A DNA stretch of 64,000 bases from Flavobacteriales bacterium (GCA_019694795.1 JAIBBF010000009.1:16943-80942), one strand, 5' to 3'; numbered from the stretch's first letter, positions 45,174 to 55,027 are shown. Notes: generated by a model not told the origin, from the letters alone. Numbers and translations: made by a program.

Positions 45174-48100
45174 ATTTAATGATAGAAACGTGTCCCTTGT
45201 AATTGTATTCTTTACCCGGATTATCAACATAAACCATCAGCACCCACACGTAAGTATCGATGGGGCATCGCACGCCTTTGTAGGTTCCGTCCCAGGCCAC
45301 ACCCGGTGTAAAACTTTCGAATAACAAGGCCCCCCAGCGATCGAAAATCATAAAATGATACTCGTCTGTTTGTCCCGAAACAATGGGCATAAAATAGTTA
45401 TTGTAGGAATCGCCATTGGGTGTAAAGGCATTGGGGACATATATAGCGATATCCGGAATTATTTCAATTTCTGCGCAAACGGAATCAGCACACCCCAAAT
45501 CATTGTATGCCGCCAGGCAAATCTGGTATGGTTCTTCCGATTGAATATCGAACACCAGGTTTTCGTTTTCCTGATTTGAAAAAAACGATGAATTGAGATA
45601 CCAGAAATAACTTGTGGCATTTGAACTGCTGTTTTGCAATTCAACCTGATTATTAAATGTTGAAACGGAATAAGTGGAAGGAACAAAAGAAGCCGTTGGA
45701 TTGGGAACAGCACAAATCATTTGTGGAACAGTTACTGACGTGGAGCAACCATCTGTAGTGGTTAATGCATAACTAATATCGTAACAACCCGTTTGTGAAA
45801 ACGTAAATGTACTATTCATGCAATCATCCGTTGAACCGGCATTTCCAAAGGTCCACACACAATTGTTTCCCGCCATTCCGCTGGTTTCAGAAAATGCAAC
45901 TGTTAGCGGAACGCAACCTGTAATAACATCTGAAACAATGGTTGGCACTGCTACATTGAATAGTTGAATGTTTACTGTATCATTTACTGTTGCACAAAGA
46001 TCTTGTACAGAAAAAACAATGCTGGAATTTGCCGATGGAATAAAACTCAAGCTTGTATTATTCCCCAATGAAATTCCTGACTCCATCCAATTCATAATGT
46101 ATGGCGCACCACTACCGGAAAGGATGCTGGCGTTTAATTGAACTAAACTTCCGGGACAAACAGTGGTATCTGCACTTAGTTGAATTTGTAAACTATCGTA
46201 AACCTGCACTATGGAGCAGATTTGTAGTGCAGGACAATTGTTTGCATCGGTCACCGAAACACAAGAAGTAGAATCACTAATAACTGTAATTGTATTTTGC
46301 GCTGATGTGTTTCCATTGTCCCAGGCATAAACATAAGGAGCCGTTCCTCCGCTGGCAATAACATCTAAGTTAATGACTGTACCAGGACAAACAGTTTGAT
46401 TAGGACTTATGGTAGCACTTAATGCTGCAGGTTCTGAAATGATTACACTACTCGTTGCGCTACATCCTCCAGCGTCTGAAACAATTACTGAATAAGTTCC
46501 GGCAGGCAAGGTTGAAAGATCTTCCTGCGCAGAAGAAAATGACGGCCCTGTCCATGCAATTACAAAAGGTGCAATTCCATTAACCGTTAAATCAATACTT
46601 CCATTGTTCCCTCCGTTGCAACTTACATCCGTAAACACGTGCGATAAGGTGGGAGCTCCGGGTTGAATGAGTGTGATCATTCCCGATGCAGAGCAACCAT
46701 TGTCATCAGCAACTACCACTGTATAATCACCCGGTGAAAGATTGCTTAAGCTTTGCGTGGATGGTAAAACATTAAATGCATTATCGAACCAGATATATGA
46801 ATACGCAGTGGCGATGGTTCCTCCGGCGGGATTAGCCTGCACTGTTCCATTGTTGTTTCCGCAGGTAGGATCCGTTCCTGTTACACTTACCGTTATTGCA
46901 GTCGGTTCTGTGATGGTGGCACTGGCGCTTGTTGTGCACCCTCCGTTATCGCTTACCGTTACAGAATAGTTCCCTGCACAAAGTGAATTGAGATTGGATG
47001 ATGAAGCTCCATTGCTCCAGGAATAAGAATAAGGTGTTTGTCCGCCGGTAATCACCAATGAAATTGTTCCATCGCATAATCCGTTACAGGAAATATTGCT
47101 GCTATTAACGGATGTTATGCTTGGTGCTGTGGCTGCAGTGAGTGTAAAATTCTGATTCACGCTGCATCCGGAAACATCGGTAACGGAAACAGAATAATTT
47201 CCTGCTACCATCGAAGTTGCATTATTCGTGCCTTGTCCTGCACCGGGTGATGGTGACCAATGAATGGTATAGGGTCCGATTCCTCCCGTTGGATTTACAC
47301 TTGCAGTTCCGTTATTTCCGGCACAACCTGGATTGGTGGTAGTTAAATTCGGATTAATCACTGTTGGTGAAACGATGTTTACCGTTGCCGTATCCACACA
47401 TCCGATTCCGGAAGTGATGATACAATGATAGGTCCCCGGACATAAATTCGTTGCCATGGATGTGTTTTGTCCGATAGAAACAAAGGCAGAATTGAACCAT
47501 TGATAAGAATATCCACCCATTGATCCGCTTGCATTGGCACTGGCGGTACCGTCGCACTGACATGAAGCATTAATGGCCACGGCATTTACTACCAATGGAG
47601 GAATGGGTAAACAATTATTGTTGAACTGACCGATATAAGCCGCATTAGCCGCATTATTGGGTGCTCCGGGTGTTTGTTCGTTGAGTCCGCAAGTCGATGG
47701 ATCCGCACAGCCTTCACTCCAGTTGGCTTGTGAATAAGGATCACCATCGTTGAAATACCAAACATTATCCGAGCCCGATCCACCCGAATTAAAATAAATC
47801 ATCGGATTGGCATTAGCGCCTGCATAACACAAGGAGAAAACTTCGCAGCCCGACAAATCCACCAGACGTGCACAGTCGCCGGAGTTAGCCAGCAGTGTAG
47901 TGCTCCAATCGCCACCGTTCACCCATCCAGCGGCAGGATACGAACACGCCACCGCACCGGGAGTTGTTAAGTTGCGATCGAAAAAAGGACTTACCACCGG
48001 CGCCACAATTACACAGTTTCCATCATTGAGCGAAACATCCACAGCTGGCATAGAAGTATTGGGATCGGAATTGTTATAAATAACAATGATGGTACCTACA

Positions 48101-48390
48101 GGTACGCAGGACCACAATGGATCCTGGGCAAAACGAATAGCACCCGCAGCTACACCCGTTGCACCATGGTAACCACTATTGTCGTCGAAAATCCAACCGC
48201 GAATGTCCACACAAGGAGGCGTGCTTGAATTGCAATCGTAAACTACCGCTGTATCGATAACTACAAACTCAACATACTCCATGTTTCCGGTAGGACCATT
48301 GGAAACTTCATTGATGATAAGTGTTTGCGCATGCAAAGCCGAGTAAGTACTCAGCCAAAGGAGAAAAACGATATTTAGAGCAGTACGCAT
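45172..48390 (-). CDS. large SprB-repeat protein with gliding-motility C-terminal domain
   Basis: A 1072-residue secreted protein. Signal peptide (about 1-21); a lamin-tail-like domain (about 22-260, LIINEVSNGPTGNMEYVEFVV). Six or more SprB-like repeats follow (about 265-730), with GGYSYQWFNS, GTYHCIITS, NGGCTTSASATITEP, DDNGCSASGMITLIQPG and DAGGCSATSSVIISEPA. A PKD-like segment (about 820-900) comes next. The type B T9SS end has PNAFTPNGDSYNNYFMP, FMIFDRWGALLFES, WDGTYKGVRCPIDTYVWVL and YKGHVSIIK. It resembles SprB adhesins used in gliding, but is far smaller than SprB itself. No sprC/D/F partner lies nearby. Confidence 0.9.
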   Translation of the reverse strand: MRTALNIVFLLWLSTYSALHAQTLIINEVSNGPTGNMEYVEFVVIDTAVVYDCNSSTPPCVDIRGWIFDDNSGYHGATGVAAGAIRFAQDPLWSCVPVGTIIVIYNNSDPNTSMPAVDVSLNDGNCVIVAPVVSPFFDRNLTTPGAVACSYPAAGWVNGGDWSTTLLANSGDCARLVDLSGCEVFSLCYAGANANPMIYFNSGGSGSDNVWYFNDGDPYSQANWSEGCADPSTCGLNEQTPGAPNNAANAAYIGQFNNNCLPIPPLVVNAVAINASCQCDGTASANASGSMGGYSYQWFNSAFVSIGQNTSMATNLCPGTYHCIITSGIGCVDTATVNIVSPTVINPNLTTTNPGCAGNNGTASVNPTGGIGPYTIHWSPSPGAGQGTNNATSMVAGNYSVSVTDVSGCSVNQNFTLTAATAPSITSVNSSNISCNGLCDGTISLVITGGQTPYSYSWSNGASSSNLNSLCAGNYSVTVSDNGGCTTSASATITEPTAITVSVTGTDPTCGNNNGTVQANPAGGTIATAYSYIWFDNAFNVLPSTQSLSNLSPGDYTVVVADDNGCSASGMITLIQPGAPTLSHVFTDVSCNGGNNGSIDLTVNGIAPFVIAWTGPSFSSAQEDLSTLPAGTYSVIVSDAGGCSATSSVIISEPAALSATISPNQTVCPGTVINLDVIASGGTAPYVYAWDNGNTSAQNTITVISDSTSCVSVTDANNCPALQICSIVQVYDSLQIQLSADTTVCPGSLVQLNASILSGSGAPYIMNWMESGISLGNNTSLSFIPSANSSIVFSVQDLCATVNDTVNIQLFNVAVPTIVSDVITGCVPLTVAFSETSGMAGNNCVWTFGNAGSTDDCMNSTFTFSQTGCYDISYALTTTDGCSTSVTVPQMICAVPNPTASFVPSTYSVSTFNNQVELQNSSSNATSYFWYLNSSFFSNQENENLVFDIQSEEPYQICLAAYNDLGCADSVCAEIEIIPDIAIYVPNAFTPNGDSYNNYFMPIVSGQTDEYHFMIFDRWGALLFESFTPGVAWDGTYKGVRCPIDTYVWVLMVYVDNPGKEYNYKGHVSIIK

Positions 48391-48567
48391 TTTTACAATG
48401 CTTCCTGCGGTTTCGGACCATTCGAAAAAATCGAATTCCTATAGGGTGTTCACAAGGGCGATGTAAAATTAGGGCTTTACGACTAAAAACGGTTTAAATC
48501 GGCGTTAAATTTTGGAAACCCTTATTCAGTAAGGCATTATCAAAACTTAAGATTTAAGCGAATTTGT

Positions 48568-49752
48568 TTAATCTTTCGTTAAAATGAACTCCACTCGTCG
48601 GTTTTTTGCCCTGCCATCGGGGCTGGCGTTATCGGCTATGGGATGAGAGTTGCCGAGTCCCAAATGGGTAATACGCTGCGGTTGGATTCCTTTGGAAACA
48701 AGGTAATCTGCCACCGATTTGGCTCTTGCGGCGGATAATTCCTGATTGACCTGAGCATCACCCTGTGCATCGGTATGCCCCACAATTTTTATTTTCCATT
48801 TGGGATTTTCCTTTAATACCGCAACAAGCCGGTCTAATTCCGTAAAGGAAACCGATTGAATTATGGCTTTACCGGATTCGAACCTCAACTCTTCGAAAAC
48901 AATGGGTTTTTCCTCTTTCAAGGGTAAATTTTCCGGCTTTTTTTCCGGTTCTTTTTGATTTAATTCTTCCTTTTTCGAAGATGTGAAGGCCGCATATTTA
49001 TCTTCCTTTTTTTCCACATGAAGGCGGGCGGAGTCAAAAGGACAAGGCTTATCGCTCACGTAAACTTCATCTACATAAAAATAAGCCGCTTCTCCCGGAA
49101 CCATATTTTTATACTTGGGAGCAATCTTAATTTTTTTTCTTCTGGAAGGATCGAGTTTGTAATTTCCGAAAGGACCAATGGTAATCCATATTTCTCCCCC
49201 TTTGGCTTTATACGATGAATGAAACAAATGCCAATTAATCGTATCGGTACTCATCGGCTCTTCATTTTGAACGCCGCTCACATCGGTAAATCGTCGGTCG
49301 TTATTTTTTTTCGGCCGGAAATCGGTGAGTGCGATTCCAACCGGTACTGCGTTGTACATGCTATGATCAGCGAGGGAATACCAGAATGAAATATGATACA
49401 CCTGATCTTTCTTGAGTGGCTCCAATAATTCGGTTTGAATATATTCGCCGTAAAGCGTATCATCTACTGTAAAGGCAAACATTCCCGCATAGCAATTTCC
49501 CTCGTGGGCAGCTTGCAATCCCATTCCGTTTTGAGGCACCGTTACCGGTGAGTTGCGGTTATTTTTACAAGCACAAAATAAATCCGGAGTAGCTTTAGTC
49601 GGATTCCTCCAACCGGTAGCATTGGTGAGTTCTCCGTTGGACTGCGGACAATTTTCTTTCTCTTCAAAGCCACCATTCGGCACCAAATTCTGAGAGCGGG
49701 CACCGGGTGATAAAAAAAGAAAAAAGGCAAAAAAGCAGATGAGCGTCTTCAT
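48568..49752 (-). CDS. OmpA-family outer-membrane protein
   Basis: A 394-residue protein with signal peptide (about 1-20). An N-terminal carbohydrate-binding-like beta domain follows (about 22-240, NLVPNGGFEEKENCPQSNGEL, CYAGMFAFTVDDTLYGEYIQTEL), then a Lys/Glu/Pro linker. The C-terminal OmpA/MotB peptidoglycan-binding domain (about 285-394) has WKIKIVGHTDAQGDAQVNQELSAARAKSVADYLVSKGI, ITHLGLGNSHP and RAKNRRVEFIL. This two-domain arrangement is common in Bacteroidota and probably ties the outer membrane to the cell wall. Confidence 0.9.
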   Translation of the reverse strand: MKTLICFFAFFLFLSPGARSQNLVPNGGFEEKENCPQSNGELTNATGWRNPTKATPDLFCACKNNRNSPVTVPQNGMGLQAAHEGNCYAGMFAFTVDDTLYGEYIQTELLEPLKKDQVYHISFWYSLADHSMYNAVPVGIALTDFRPKKNNDRRFTDVSGVQNEEPMSTDTINWHLFHSSYKAKGGEIWITIGPFGNYKLDPSRRKKIKIAPKYKNMVPGEAAYFYVDEVYVSDKPCPFDSARLHVEKKEDKYAAFTSSKKEELNQKEPEKKPENLPLKEEKPIVFEELRFESGKAIIQSVSFTELDRLVAVLKENPKWKIKIVGHTDAQGDAQVNQELSAARAKSVADYLVSKGIQPQRITHLGLGNSHPIADNASPDGRAKNRRVEFILTKD

Positions 49753-49858
49753 ATAGTGAATTGCTAATGCAATAATAATGCAGGATTATACATTTCCCAT
49801 CCGTAACTGTGCGTATTGTGACCAAAAAAAATGAAGTAGATTTACCTAAAATTCAACT

Positions 49859-50092
49859 TTGGAATCCGCCCCGTTTTTCGACCCGAAAGTCCTGCCCGAA
49901 TTGGTTAAGGCCAAAATGCCCTATGGAAAATATGAGGGTCGGTTTTTATATCAGCTACCGGTAAGTTATTTGGAATGGTTCGGAAGAAAAGGATTTCCAA
50001 AGGGAAAACTGGGACAACAACTTGAGTTGATGTTGTTGATTAAATCAAACGGAATTGAAGAAGTGCTTCGTCCCTTCATTGGGAAGGCCTAA
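49859..50092 (+). CDS. DUF3820-family small protein
   Basis: A 77-residue protein with the DUF3820 pattern KMPYGKYEGRFLYQLPVSYLEWFGRKGFPKGKLGQQLELML...NGIEEVL. Family function is unsettled; members are often called putative quorum-sensing-regulated or exonuclease-associated proteins. The start must be TTG 49859 for a full-length protein: an in-frame stop lies at 49847-49849 and the first ATG (Met20) would cut the conserved domain. It is divergent from the OmpA gene. Confidence 0.75.
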   Translation: MESAPFFDPKVLPELVKAKMPYGKYEGRFLYQLPVSYLEWFGRKGFPKGKLGQQLELMLLIKSNGIEEVLRPFIGKA

Positions 50093-50160
50093 GCAACAGG
50101 CGCTCTCCCTCCGAATGCAGCAAATACCTCACTAAAATAATTTAATAGTTCGATGGCCAA

Positions 50161-50202
50161 AAGTAGTTTTTGATCCGATGCTTCGGTGTTTTTAAACTAC
50201 TT
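50161..50202. other. structured intergenic inverted repeat
   Basis: AAGTAGTTT (50161-50169) pairs with AAACTACTT (50194-50202); inside it CCGA/TCGG (175-178 / 183-186) forms a second helix around TGCT. It sits within the 275-base gap 50093-50367, which otherwise shows no coding sequence. No strong T tract follows, so a terminator or a small RNA element are both possible. Confidence 0.4.
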
Positions 50203-50367
50203 CCATTTTATCTTCTTCAACTCTTATTAATAAGCTACCCGGTCCATGAAATATTTCAATAATAAAATCTGTATTGAAAAATTATATTATAATAAAAACG
50301 GGCTTACTCTGTGTGCGTAAATCTTTGTTGATTGAAGAATTTCTATATTCGCCTAAGCCAGCACTTC

Positions 50368-52551
50368 ATGCCCACCGAAAAACTTAAAATAGGATTAATT
50401 ACTCCACCGTTTACGCAGATTAACACTCCGTATCCGGCGAGTGCTTATTTAAAAGGTTTTTTAAACACCTTAGAAATCCCGTCAGCACAACTGGATCTGG
50501 GCTTGAATGTAATTCTGAATCTATTCTCAAAAAAAGGACTTCAGTCGCTATTTGCACAGGTTGATACGGGTAAGGATTGGTCGGAACATGCTCAATTTGT
50601 ACTTGCCCACCAACAGGAATATATCAATACCATTTCGGAAGTGGTTTTATTCCTGCAAGGGAAAAGAGATTCACTTGCACGACGAATTTCCAATGGAAAT
50701 TTTTTACCACAGCCGCCTTCCCAACGTACACACCAAGAGGAACTGGAGTGGGCATTTGGTATAATGGGAAATCGCGATAAGGCTCGCCACTTATGTACGC
50801 TGTACCTCGAAGATTTAAGTCGCTTTATCGTAGAAACTACAGATGCCGATTTTGGTTTTTCCCGTTATGCGGAACAGATTGGTCGTTACGCGCGTGAATT
50901 TGATGAACTGGATCTGGCATTGAAACAACCCATTGGATTTACTCAACAAATCATTTTGGATGAACTGGAGGATTTTATTCAAAAAGAAAAACCTCACTTA
51001 ATTGCATTTTCCATTCCTTTTCCGGGCAATTTATTCAGCGGATTTTTATGTGCTGCCTATATCAAAGAAAAACATCCCGAAATTAAAACTGCATTGGGCG
51101 GTGGTTTTGTAAATACAGAATTAAGATCACTGAGCGAACCGCGTGTATTTAATTATTTCGATGCGGTGTGTCTCGATGATGGAGAAGCGCCCTTGTTATC
51201 GGTGTATGAATGGATTTCCGGTCGCAGTACTTCAGATCATTTGCGGCGAACATTTATTCGTGTCAATAACCAGGTGAACTATATTCATTCCGATTTTTAT
51301 TCAGATTACAAACAAAAAGAAGTGGGCACTCCCGATTATTCCGGATTACGAACGGATGAATATTTATCGGTGATTGAAGTGACTAATCCCATGCACAGTT
51401 TATGGAATGATGGACGCTGGAATAAACTCACCCTGGCGCATGGTTGTTATTGGGGAAAATGCACTTTTTGTGATACGAGTCTGGATTACATCCGCGTTTA
51501 TGAATTCACAACAGCAAAAATGATTGTGGACCGCATGGAGGAATTGATTCATGCAACGGGCGAAACCGGATTTCATTTTGTAGATGAGGCCGCTCCACCG
51601 GCACTGATGAAGGAATTGGCACTGGAAATTATCAGGAGAAAGTTGGTGGTAAGCTGGTGGACCAATATCCGGTTCGAAAAAAGTTTTCATTCCGACTTAT
51701 GTCGCTTACTGGCTGCATCTGGTTGTATTGCTGTTTCGGGTGGACTTGAAGTCGCTTCGGATCGTTTGTTGCAATTAATCGACAAAGGCGTAAGTGTTGA
51801 ACAGGTAAGTCAGGTCTGCGCTAATTTTACGGATGCCGGAATCATGGTACATGCCTATTTGATGTACGGCTATCCCACGCAAACGGCACAAGAAACGATA
51901 GATTCCCTGGAAGTGGTTCGTCAACTTTTTGAAAACGGATTAATTCAATCGGGATTTTGGCATCGTTTTGCATTAACCGTTCATAGTCCCGTTGCACAAC
52001 AACCCGACAAATTCGGCATTCGTATTCTTCCGGATCAGCATGGTCGCTTTGCCAATAATGATCTCGACTACGAAGAAACTTCCGGCTGCGATCACGCTTT
52101 ATTTTCGGAAGGATTAAAAACGTCGCTTTATAATTATTTACACGGAAAAGGATTTGAACTTCCATTGTCGAAATGGTTCAACCACAAAACACCCAAAACC
52201 TCTCTTCCCAAAAATCTAATTGAAAATTATTTATCTAATATCCCCTTCCGTGAAATAAAGGATGAACAACAAATGATCTGGACAGGTCACTATCACTTAG
52301 GTGAATCCAAAATCCGCAAAGGGAAAAAATACAGCAGCTGGGAATTATTCGGTTCAAACGAAAACGTGCATCTGGAATTAGAGGAAGCAACTTCTCAATT
52401 CCTTAATACATGGCTACATAATAAGGTGATCTGTGGCTCGGTTAAAACCTTTAAAAAATCATTTGAAGAAAATACCGGTCAAAACCCCTCTTTGTTTTTA
52501 CACAGCGAAACCATGGACGTATTTCGATCAGCGGGTTTACTTCTTGTATAA
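50368..52551 (+). CDS. B12-binding-domain-type radical SAM protein, CX4CX2C motif
   Basis: A 727-residue protein. An N-terminal cobalamin-binding-like Rossmann domain (about 10-300, LIAFSIPFPGNLFSGFLCAAYIKEKHPEIKTALGGGFVNTELR) lacks the DxHxxG cobalt-ligand motif. A radical SAM domain (about 345-600) follows, with the cysteines in HGCYWGKCTFCDTS: Cys360, Cys365 and Cys368, spacing CX4CX2C instead of CX3CX2C. FVDEAAPP, VSGGLEVASDRLLQLIDKGVS and MVHAYLMYGYPTQTAQETIDSLE follow. Substrate unknown. ATG 50368 is preferred to TTG 50332; a TATATTCG box at 50344-50351 overlaps the sequence between them. Confidence 0.85.
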   Translation: MPTEKLKIGLITPPFTQINTPYPASAYLKGFLNTLEIPSAQLDLGLNVILNLFSKKGLQSLFAQVDTGKDWSEHAQFVLAHQQEYINTISEVVLFLQGKRDSLARRISNGNFLPQPPSQRTHQEELEWAFGIMGNRDKARHLCTLYLEDLSRFIVETTDADFGFSRYAEQIGRYAREFDELDLALKQPIGFTQQIILDELEDFIQKEKPHLIAFSIPFPGNLFSGFLCAAYIKEKHPEIKTALGGGFVNTELRSLSEPRVFNYFDAVCLDDGEAPLLSVYEWISGRSTSDHLRRTFIRVNNQVNYIHSDFYSDYKQKEVGTPDYSGLRTDEYLSVIEVTNPMHSLWNDGRWNKLTLAHGCYWGKCTFCDTSLDYIRVYEFTTAKMIVDRMEELIHATGETGFHFVDEAAPPALMKELALEIIRRKLVVSWWTNIRFEKSFHSDLCRLLAASGCIAVSGGLEVASDRLLQLIDKGVSVEQVSQVCANFTDAGIMVHAYLMYGYPTQTAQETIDSLEVVRQLFENGLIQSGFWHRFALTVHSPVAQQPDKFGIRILPDQHGRFANNDLDYEETSGCDHALFSEGLKTSLYNYLHGKGFELPLSKWFNHKTPKTSLPKNLIENYLSNIPFREIKDEQQMIWTGHYHLGESKIRKGKKYSSWELFGSNENVHLELEEATSQFLNTWLHNKVICGSVKTFKKSFEENTGQNPSLFLHSETMDVFRSAGLLLV

Positions 52552-52647
52552 GAAATTGGGGTGCTTTTCATGAATTACATTCAGCAACAGCAACGCCATC
52601 ACAACGAATAAACTTATCCTTCAGAAATAACATTTTATTTCCATAAG

Positions 52648-52681
52648 AAAGCCTGGTCCATTGGATCAGGCTTTTTTTTTG
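52648..52681 (+). terminator. strong intrinsic terminator
   Basis: A 12-bp stem (AAAGCCTGGTCC with GGATCAGGCTTT, one G-U pair, 3-base loop) is followed by about nine T's. It terminates the radical SAM transcript about 100 bases after the stop and insulates the dCMP deaminase promoter. Confidence 0.9.
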
Positions 52682-52683
52682 TT

Positions 52684-52717
52684 TTTGTGCTTGAAATGAA
52701 CGGAACTGCTATTTTTG
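52684..52717 (+). promoter_or_regulatory. promoter of dCMP deaminase gene
   Basis: TTTG (52684-52687), a 22-base spacer and TATTTTTG (52710-52717). ATG 52722 is only four bases after the -7 box, so the mRNA may be leaderless. The spacer is slightly long. Confidence 0.5.
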
Positions 52718-52721
52718 CATC

Positions 52722-53168
52722 ATGATTGCACCAATTTCAGGAGAAGAAAAACAAAAGCGCTACGACCGGGCCTATTTGCGCATGGCCATGGAGTGGGGTA
52801 AATTATCACATTGTGACCGAAAGAAAGTGGGGGCTTTAATTGTGCGCGACAACATGATTATTTCCGACGGATACAACGGTACTCCTTCCGGATTTCCGAA
52901 TCAATGCGAGGATGAAGAGGGAAACACCAATTGGTATGTGTTACACGCCGAAGCCAATGCCATCCTCAAAGTTGCTCGTTCTACCCAAAGTGCATTAGGC
53001 GCTACGCTTTACCTTACGCTTTCTCCGTGCAGAGAATGCAGTAAGCTGGTTTTGCAATCCGGTATTTCCAGAGTGGTTTATATCAATCCCTATAAAGACC
53101 AAAGCGGCGTTGAGTTTTTAAAGAGTTCCGGGATTGAATTGGTCCACTTCCCAGAGCAGGACCTTTAA
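52722..53168 (+). CDS. dCMP/cytidine deaminase-family protein
   Basis: A 148-residue zinc deaminase. The zinc and catalytic residues are in LHAEANA (His75, Glu77) and SPCRECSK (Cys103, Cys106). DRKKVGALIV, NGTPSGFPNQCED and VVYINPYKDQSGVEFL are the dCMP deaminase (ComEB-like) motifs. The likely role is dCMP to dUMP for dTMP synthesis. It is followed 70 bases later by a CtpA-like protease. Confidence 0.92.
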   Translation: MIAPISGEEKQKRYDRAYLRMAMEWGKLSHCDRKKVGALIVRDNMIISDGYNGTPSGFPNQCEDEEGNTNWYVLHAEANAILKVARSTQSALGATLYLTLSPCRECSKLVLQSGISRVVYINPYKDQSGVEFLKSSGIELVHFPEQDL

Positions 53169-53238
53169 AATCTTGCATTTGCCCTTCAACATTTTTATTC
53201 CTGCACCGTTTTATTTATTCCTAATTTAGCATTCGGTT

Positions 53239-54864
53239 ATGCAAGATCTTGATCCAAAAGAAATACCTCAACGTTACAGGGCCTATAGCCGTTTAACGTT
53301 ATTTTACCCCATTCTTTTGGCGCTTGCATTAGCAGCAGGTATTTACCTGGGCGGAAGAATGAATACCGTTACTCCGGGTTCACAAAAAGAAACCGTTTCC
53401 AAATTAAATAGTCTGCTTAATCTCATTGAAGAGCATTATGTGGACAAGGTAGACCGCTCTAAATTAACCGAGGACGCCATTCGCGAAATTTTGGATGGAC
53501 TTGATCCGCACAGTGCCTATATGAGTCCGGAAGATGCCAAACAAGCGCGTGAGGAGTTATCCGGAAAATTTGGTGGTGTAGGTATTCAGTTTTTGGTTTA
53601 CAAGGACACCCTCACTGTTACACATGTTATTCCCAATGGGCCATCCGAAACTGCCGGCATTCAGGCTTTCGACCGGATTATTGAGGTCGACGGAAAATCG
53701 ATGGCGCGAAAAAACATTACTACAGAAGATGTTTTTGATCGCCTCAGGGGTGATATAGGCACCGAAGTGAAACTTAAAATTATGCGTCCGGGTCAACGCA
53801 AACCGCTCGCTTTTACCATCACCCGTGATGCCATTCCGGTTTCTACAGTGGAAGCCTCCATTATGCTCGATGCGCAAACCGGATATATCCGCCTTTCACA
53901 ATTTGGTGCACAAACCTATTCCGATTTCCTTGGTGCGGTTCACAAACTTCAAAAGCGTGGTATGAGCAAACTGATTCTCGACCTTCGCGATAATGGAGGA
54001 GGCTATCTGGATGAGGCCAATAAGATAGCTGACGAGTTTTTGGAATCCGGTAAATTGATCGTTTATACCGAGGGAGAACATAGTCCGCGACAAACTTATA
54101 AATCGACTCAAAAAGGCCGACTCAAAGACACACCGGTAGCAATTTTGGTGAATCACAATACGGCCTCGGCTTCTGAAATTGTTTCGGGCGCGATACAGGA
54201 TAATGACAGAGGTACCATTATTGGTCGACGTTCCTTTGGTAAAGGACTTGTACAACAAGAAATGAAACCATTTAACGATGGCTCTTCCGTTCGTTTAACC
54301 ATCGCCCGTTATTATACGCCAACCGGACGTTGTATTCAAAAACCATATGGACAAGGAATCGATTATGAAATGGAGCAGGTGGAACGTTTTGAGCACAATG
54401 AATTTTTCGTTCCGGATAGTTCTATTTTTGTTGACTCCTTAAAATTTAAAACGCCAAAAGGAAAAATCGTTTATGGCGGAGGCGGAATTATGCCTGATGT
54501 TTTTGTGCCTATCGACACGAGTGGAAGAAGCGAATATTATACCGAACTTTTATATTCGAGAGTGTACTCGGAATTTGCTTTCGACTTCGTAGAGCGCCAT
54601 AAACCGCAACTGAACCGTTATGCAAATGCCGATGCTTTTGTAAAATCGTTTACCGTAGAAGATGCCGATTTAAATTTGCTTTACGCCTTGGCAGAACGCC
54701 AGGGAATAAAATTTAGAACCGCCGAAGCAAATCATTCCAAAGGCTTGATAATTCAGCAGTTAAAAGCAGAAATTGCGCGCTTAATTTGGAATGCCGATGG
54801 TTATTATTCGGTAATTATGCAAAGGGATGCGGATGTTCGCAAAGCCCTGGAAGTGCTCAAATAA
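53239..54864 (+). CDS. S41-family C-terminal processing protease (CtpA-like)
   Basis: A 541-residue periplasmic protease. An N-terminal membrane anchor (about 22-40), a PDZ domain (about 105-195, GVGIQFLVYKDTLTVTHVIPNGPSETAGIQAFDRIIEVDG) and a tail-specific protease core follow. The catalytic pair is Ser312 (NTASASEIVSGAIQ) and Lys335 (RRSFGKGLVQQ); LDLRDNGGGYLDEA is also diagnostic. A roughly 180-residue C-terminal extension after the core is normal for Bacteroidota members. It trims the C-termini of periplasmic proteins. Confidence 0.95.
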   Translation: MQDLDPKEIPQRYRAYSRLTLFYPILLALALAAGIYLGGRMNTVTPGSQKETVSKLNSLLNLIEEHYVDKVDRSKLTEDAIREILDGLDPHSAYMSPEDAKQAREELSGKFGGVGIQFLVYKDTLTVTHVIPNGPSETAGIQAFDRIIEVDGKSMARKNITTEDVFDRLRGDIGTEVKLKIMRPGQRKPLAFTITRDAIPVSTVEASIMLDAQTGYIRLSQFGAQTYSDFLGAVHKLQKRGMSKLILDLRDNGGGYLDEANKIADEFLESGKLIVYTEGEHSPRQTYKSTQKGRLKDTPVAILVNHNTASASEIVSGAIQDNDRGTIIGRRSFGKGLVQQEMKPFNDGSSVRLTIARYYTPTGRCIQKPYGQGIDYEMEQVERFEHNEFFVPDSSIFVDSLKFKTPKGKIVYGGGGIMPDVFVPIDTSGRSEYYTELLYSRVYSEFAFDFVERHKPQLNRYANADAFVKSFTVEDADLNLLYALAERQGIKFRTAEANHSKGLIIQQLKAEIARLIWNADGYYSVIMQRDADVRKALEVLK

Positions 54865-54882
54865 TTTTTTTTTTGCCCTCTT

Positions 54883-54911
54883 TTTGCCGGTTTAATTTTT
54901 TTCTATATTTG
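54883..54911 (+). promoter_or_regulatory. promoter and long leader of the cold-shock gene
   Basis: TTTG (54883-54886), a 17-base spacer, then TATATTTG (54904-54911). The start codon is at 55028, giving a 5' leader of about 110 bases. Long structured leaders are typical of cold-shock mRNAs, though I do not see one dominant hairpin here. Confidence 0.55.
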
Positions 54912-55027
54912 AGTATAGCGCCGGTACAGTCCGGACAACAAAACTAAGTCAGATACTCAATTCCTCTAACTTTCTTCTCAGTCAATTCTGACTACGCTCC
55001 AACGCAATCTTTAACACAATTCATAAC

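Noticed and set aside
46110..47600. Repeated segments in the large minus-strand gene considered as a mobile or tandem DNA repeat
   Set aside because: Similarity is at the protein level (SprB-like repeats) and the frame is intact throughout.
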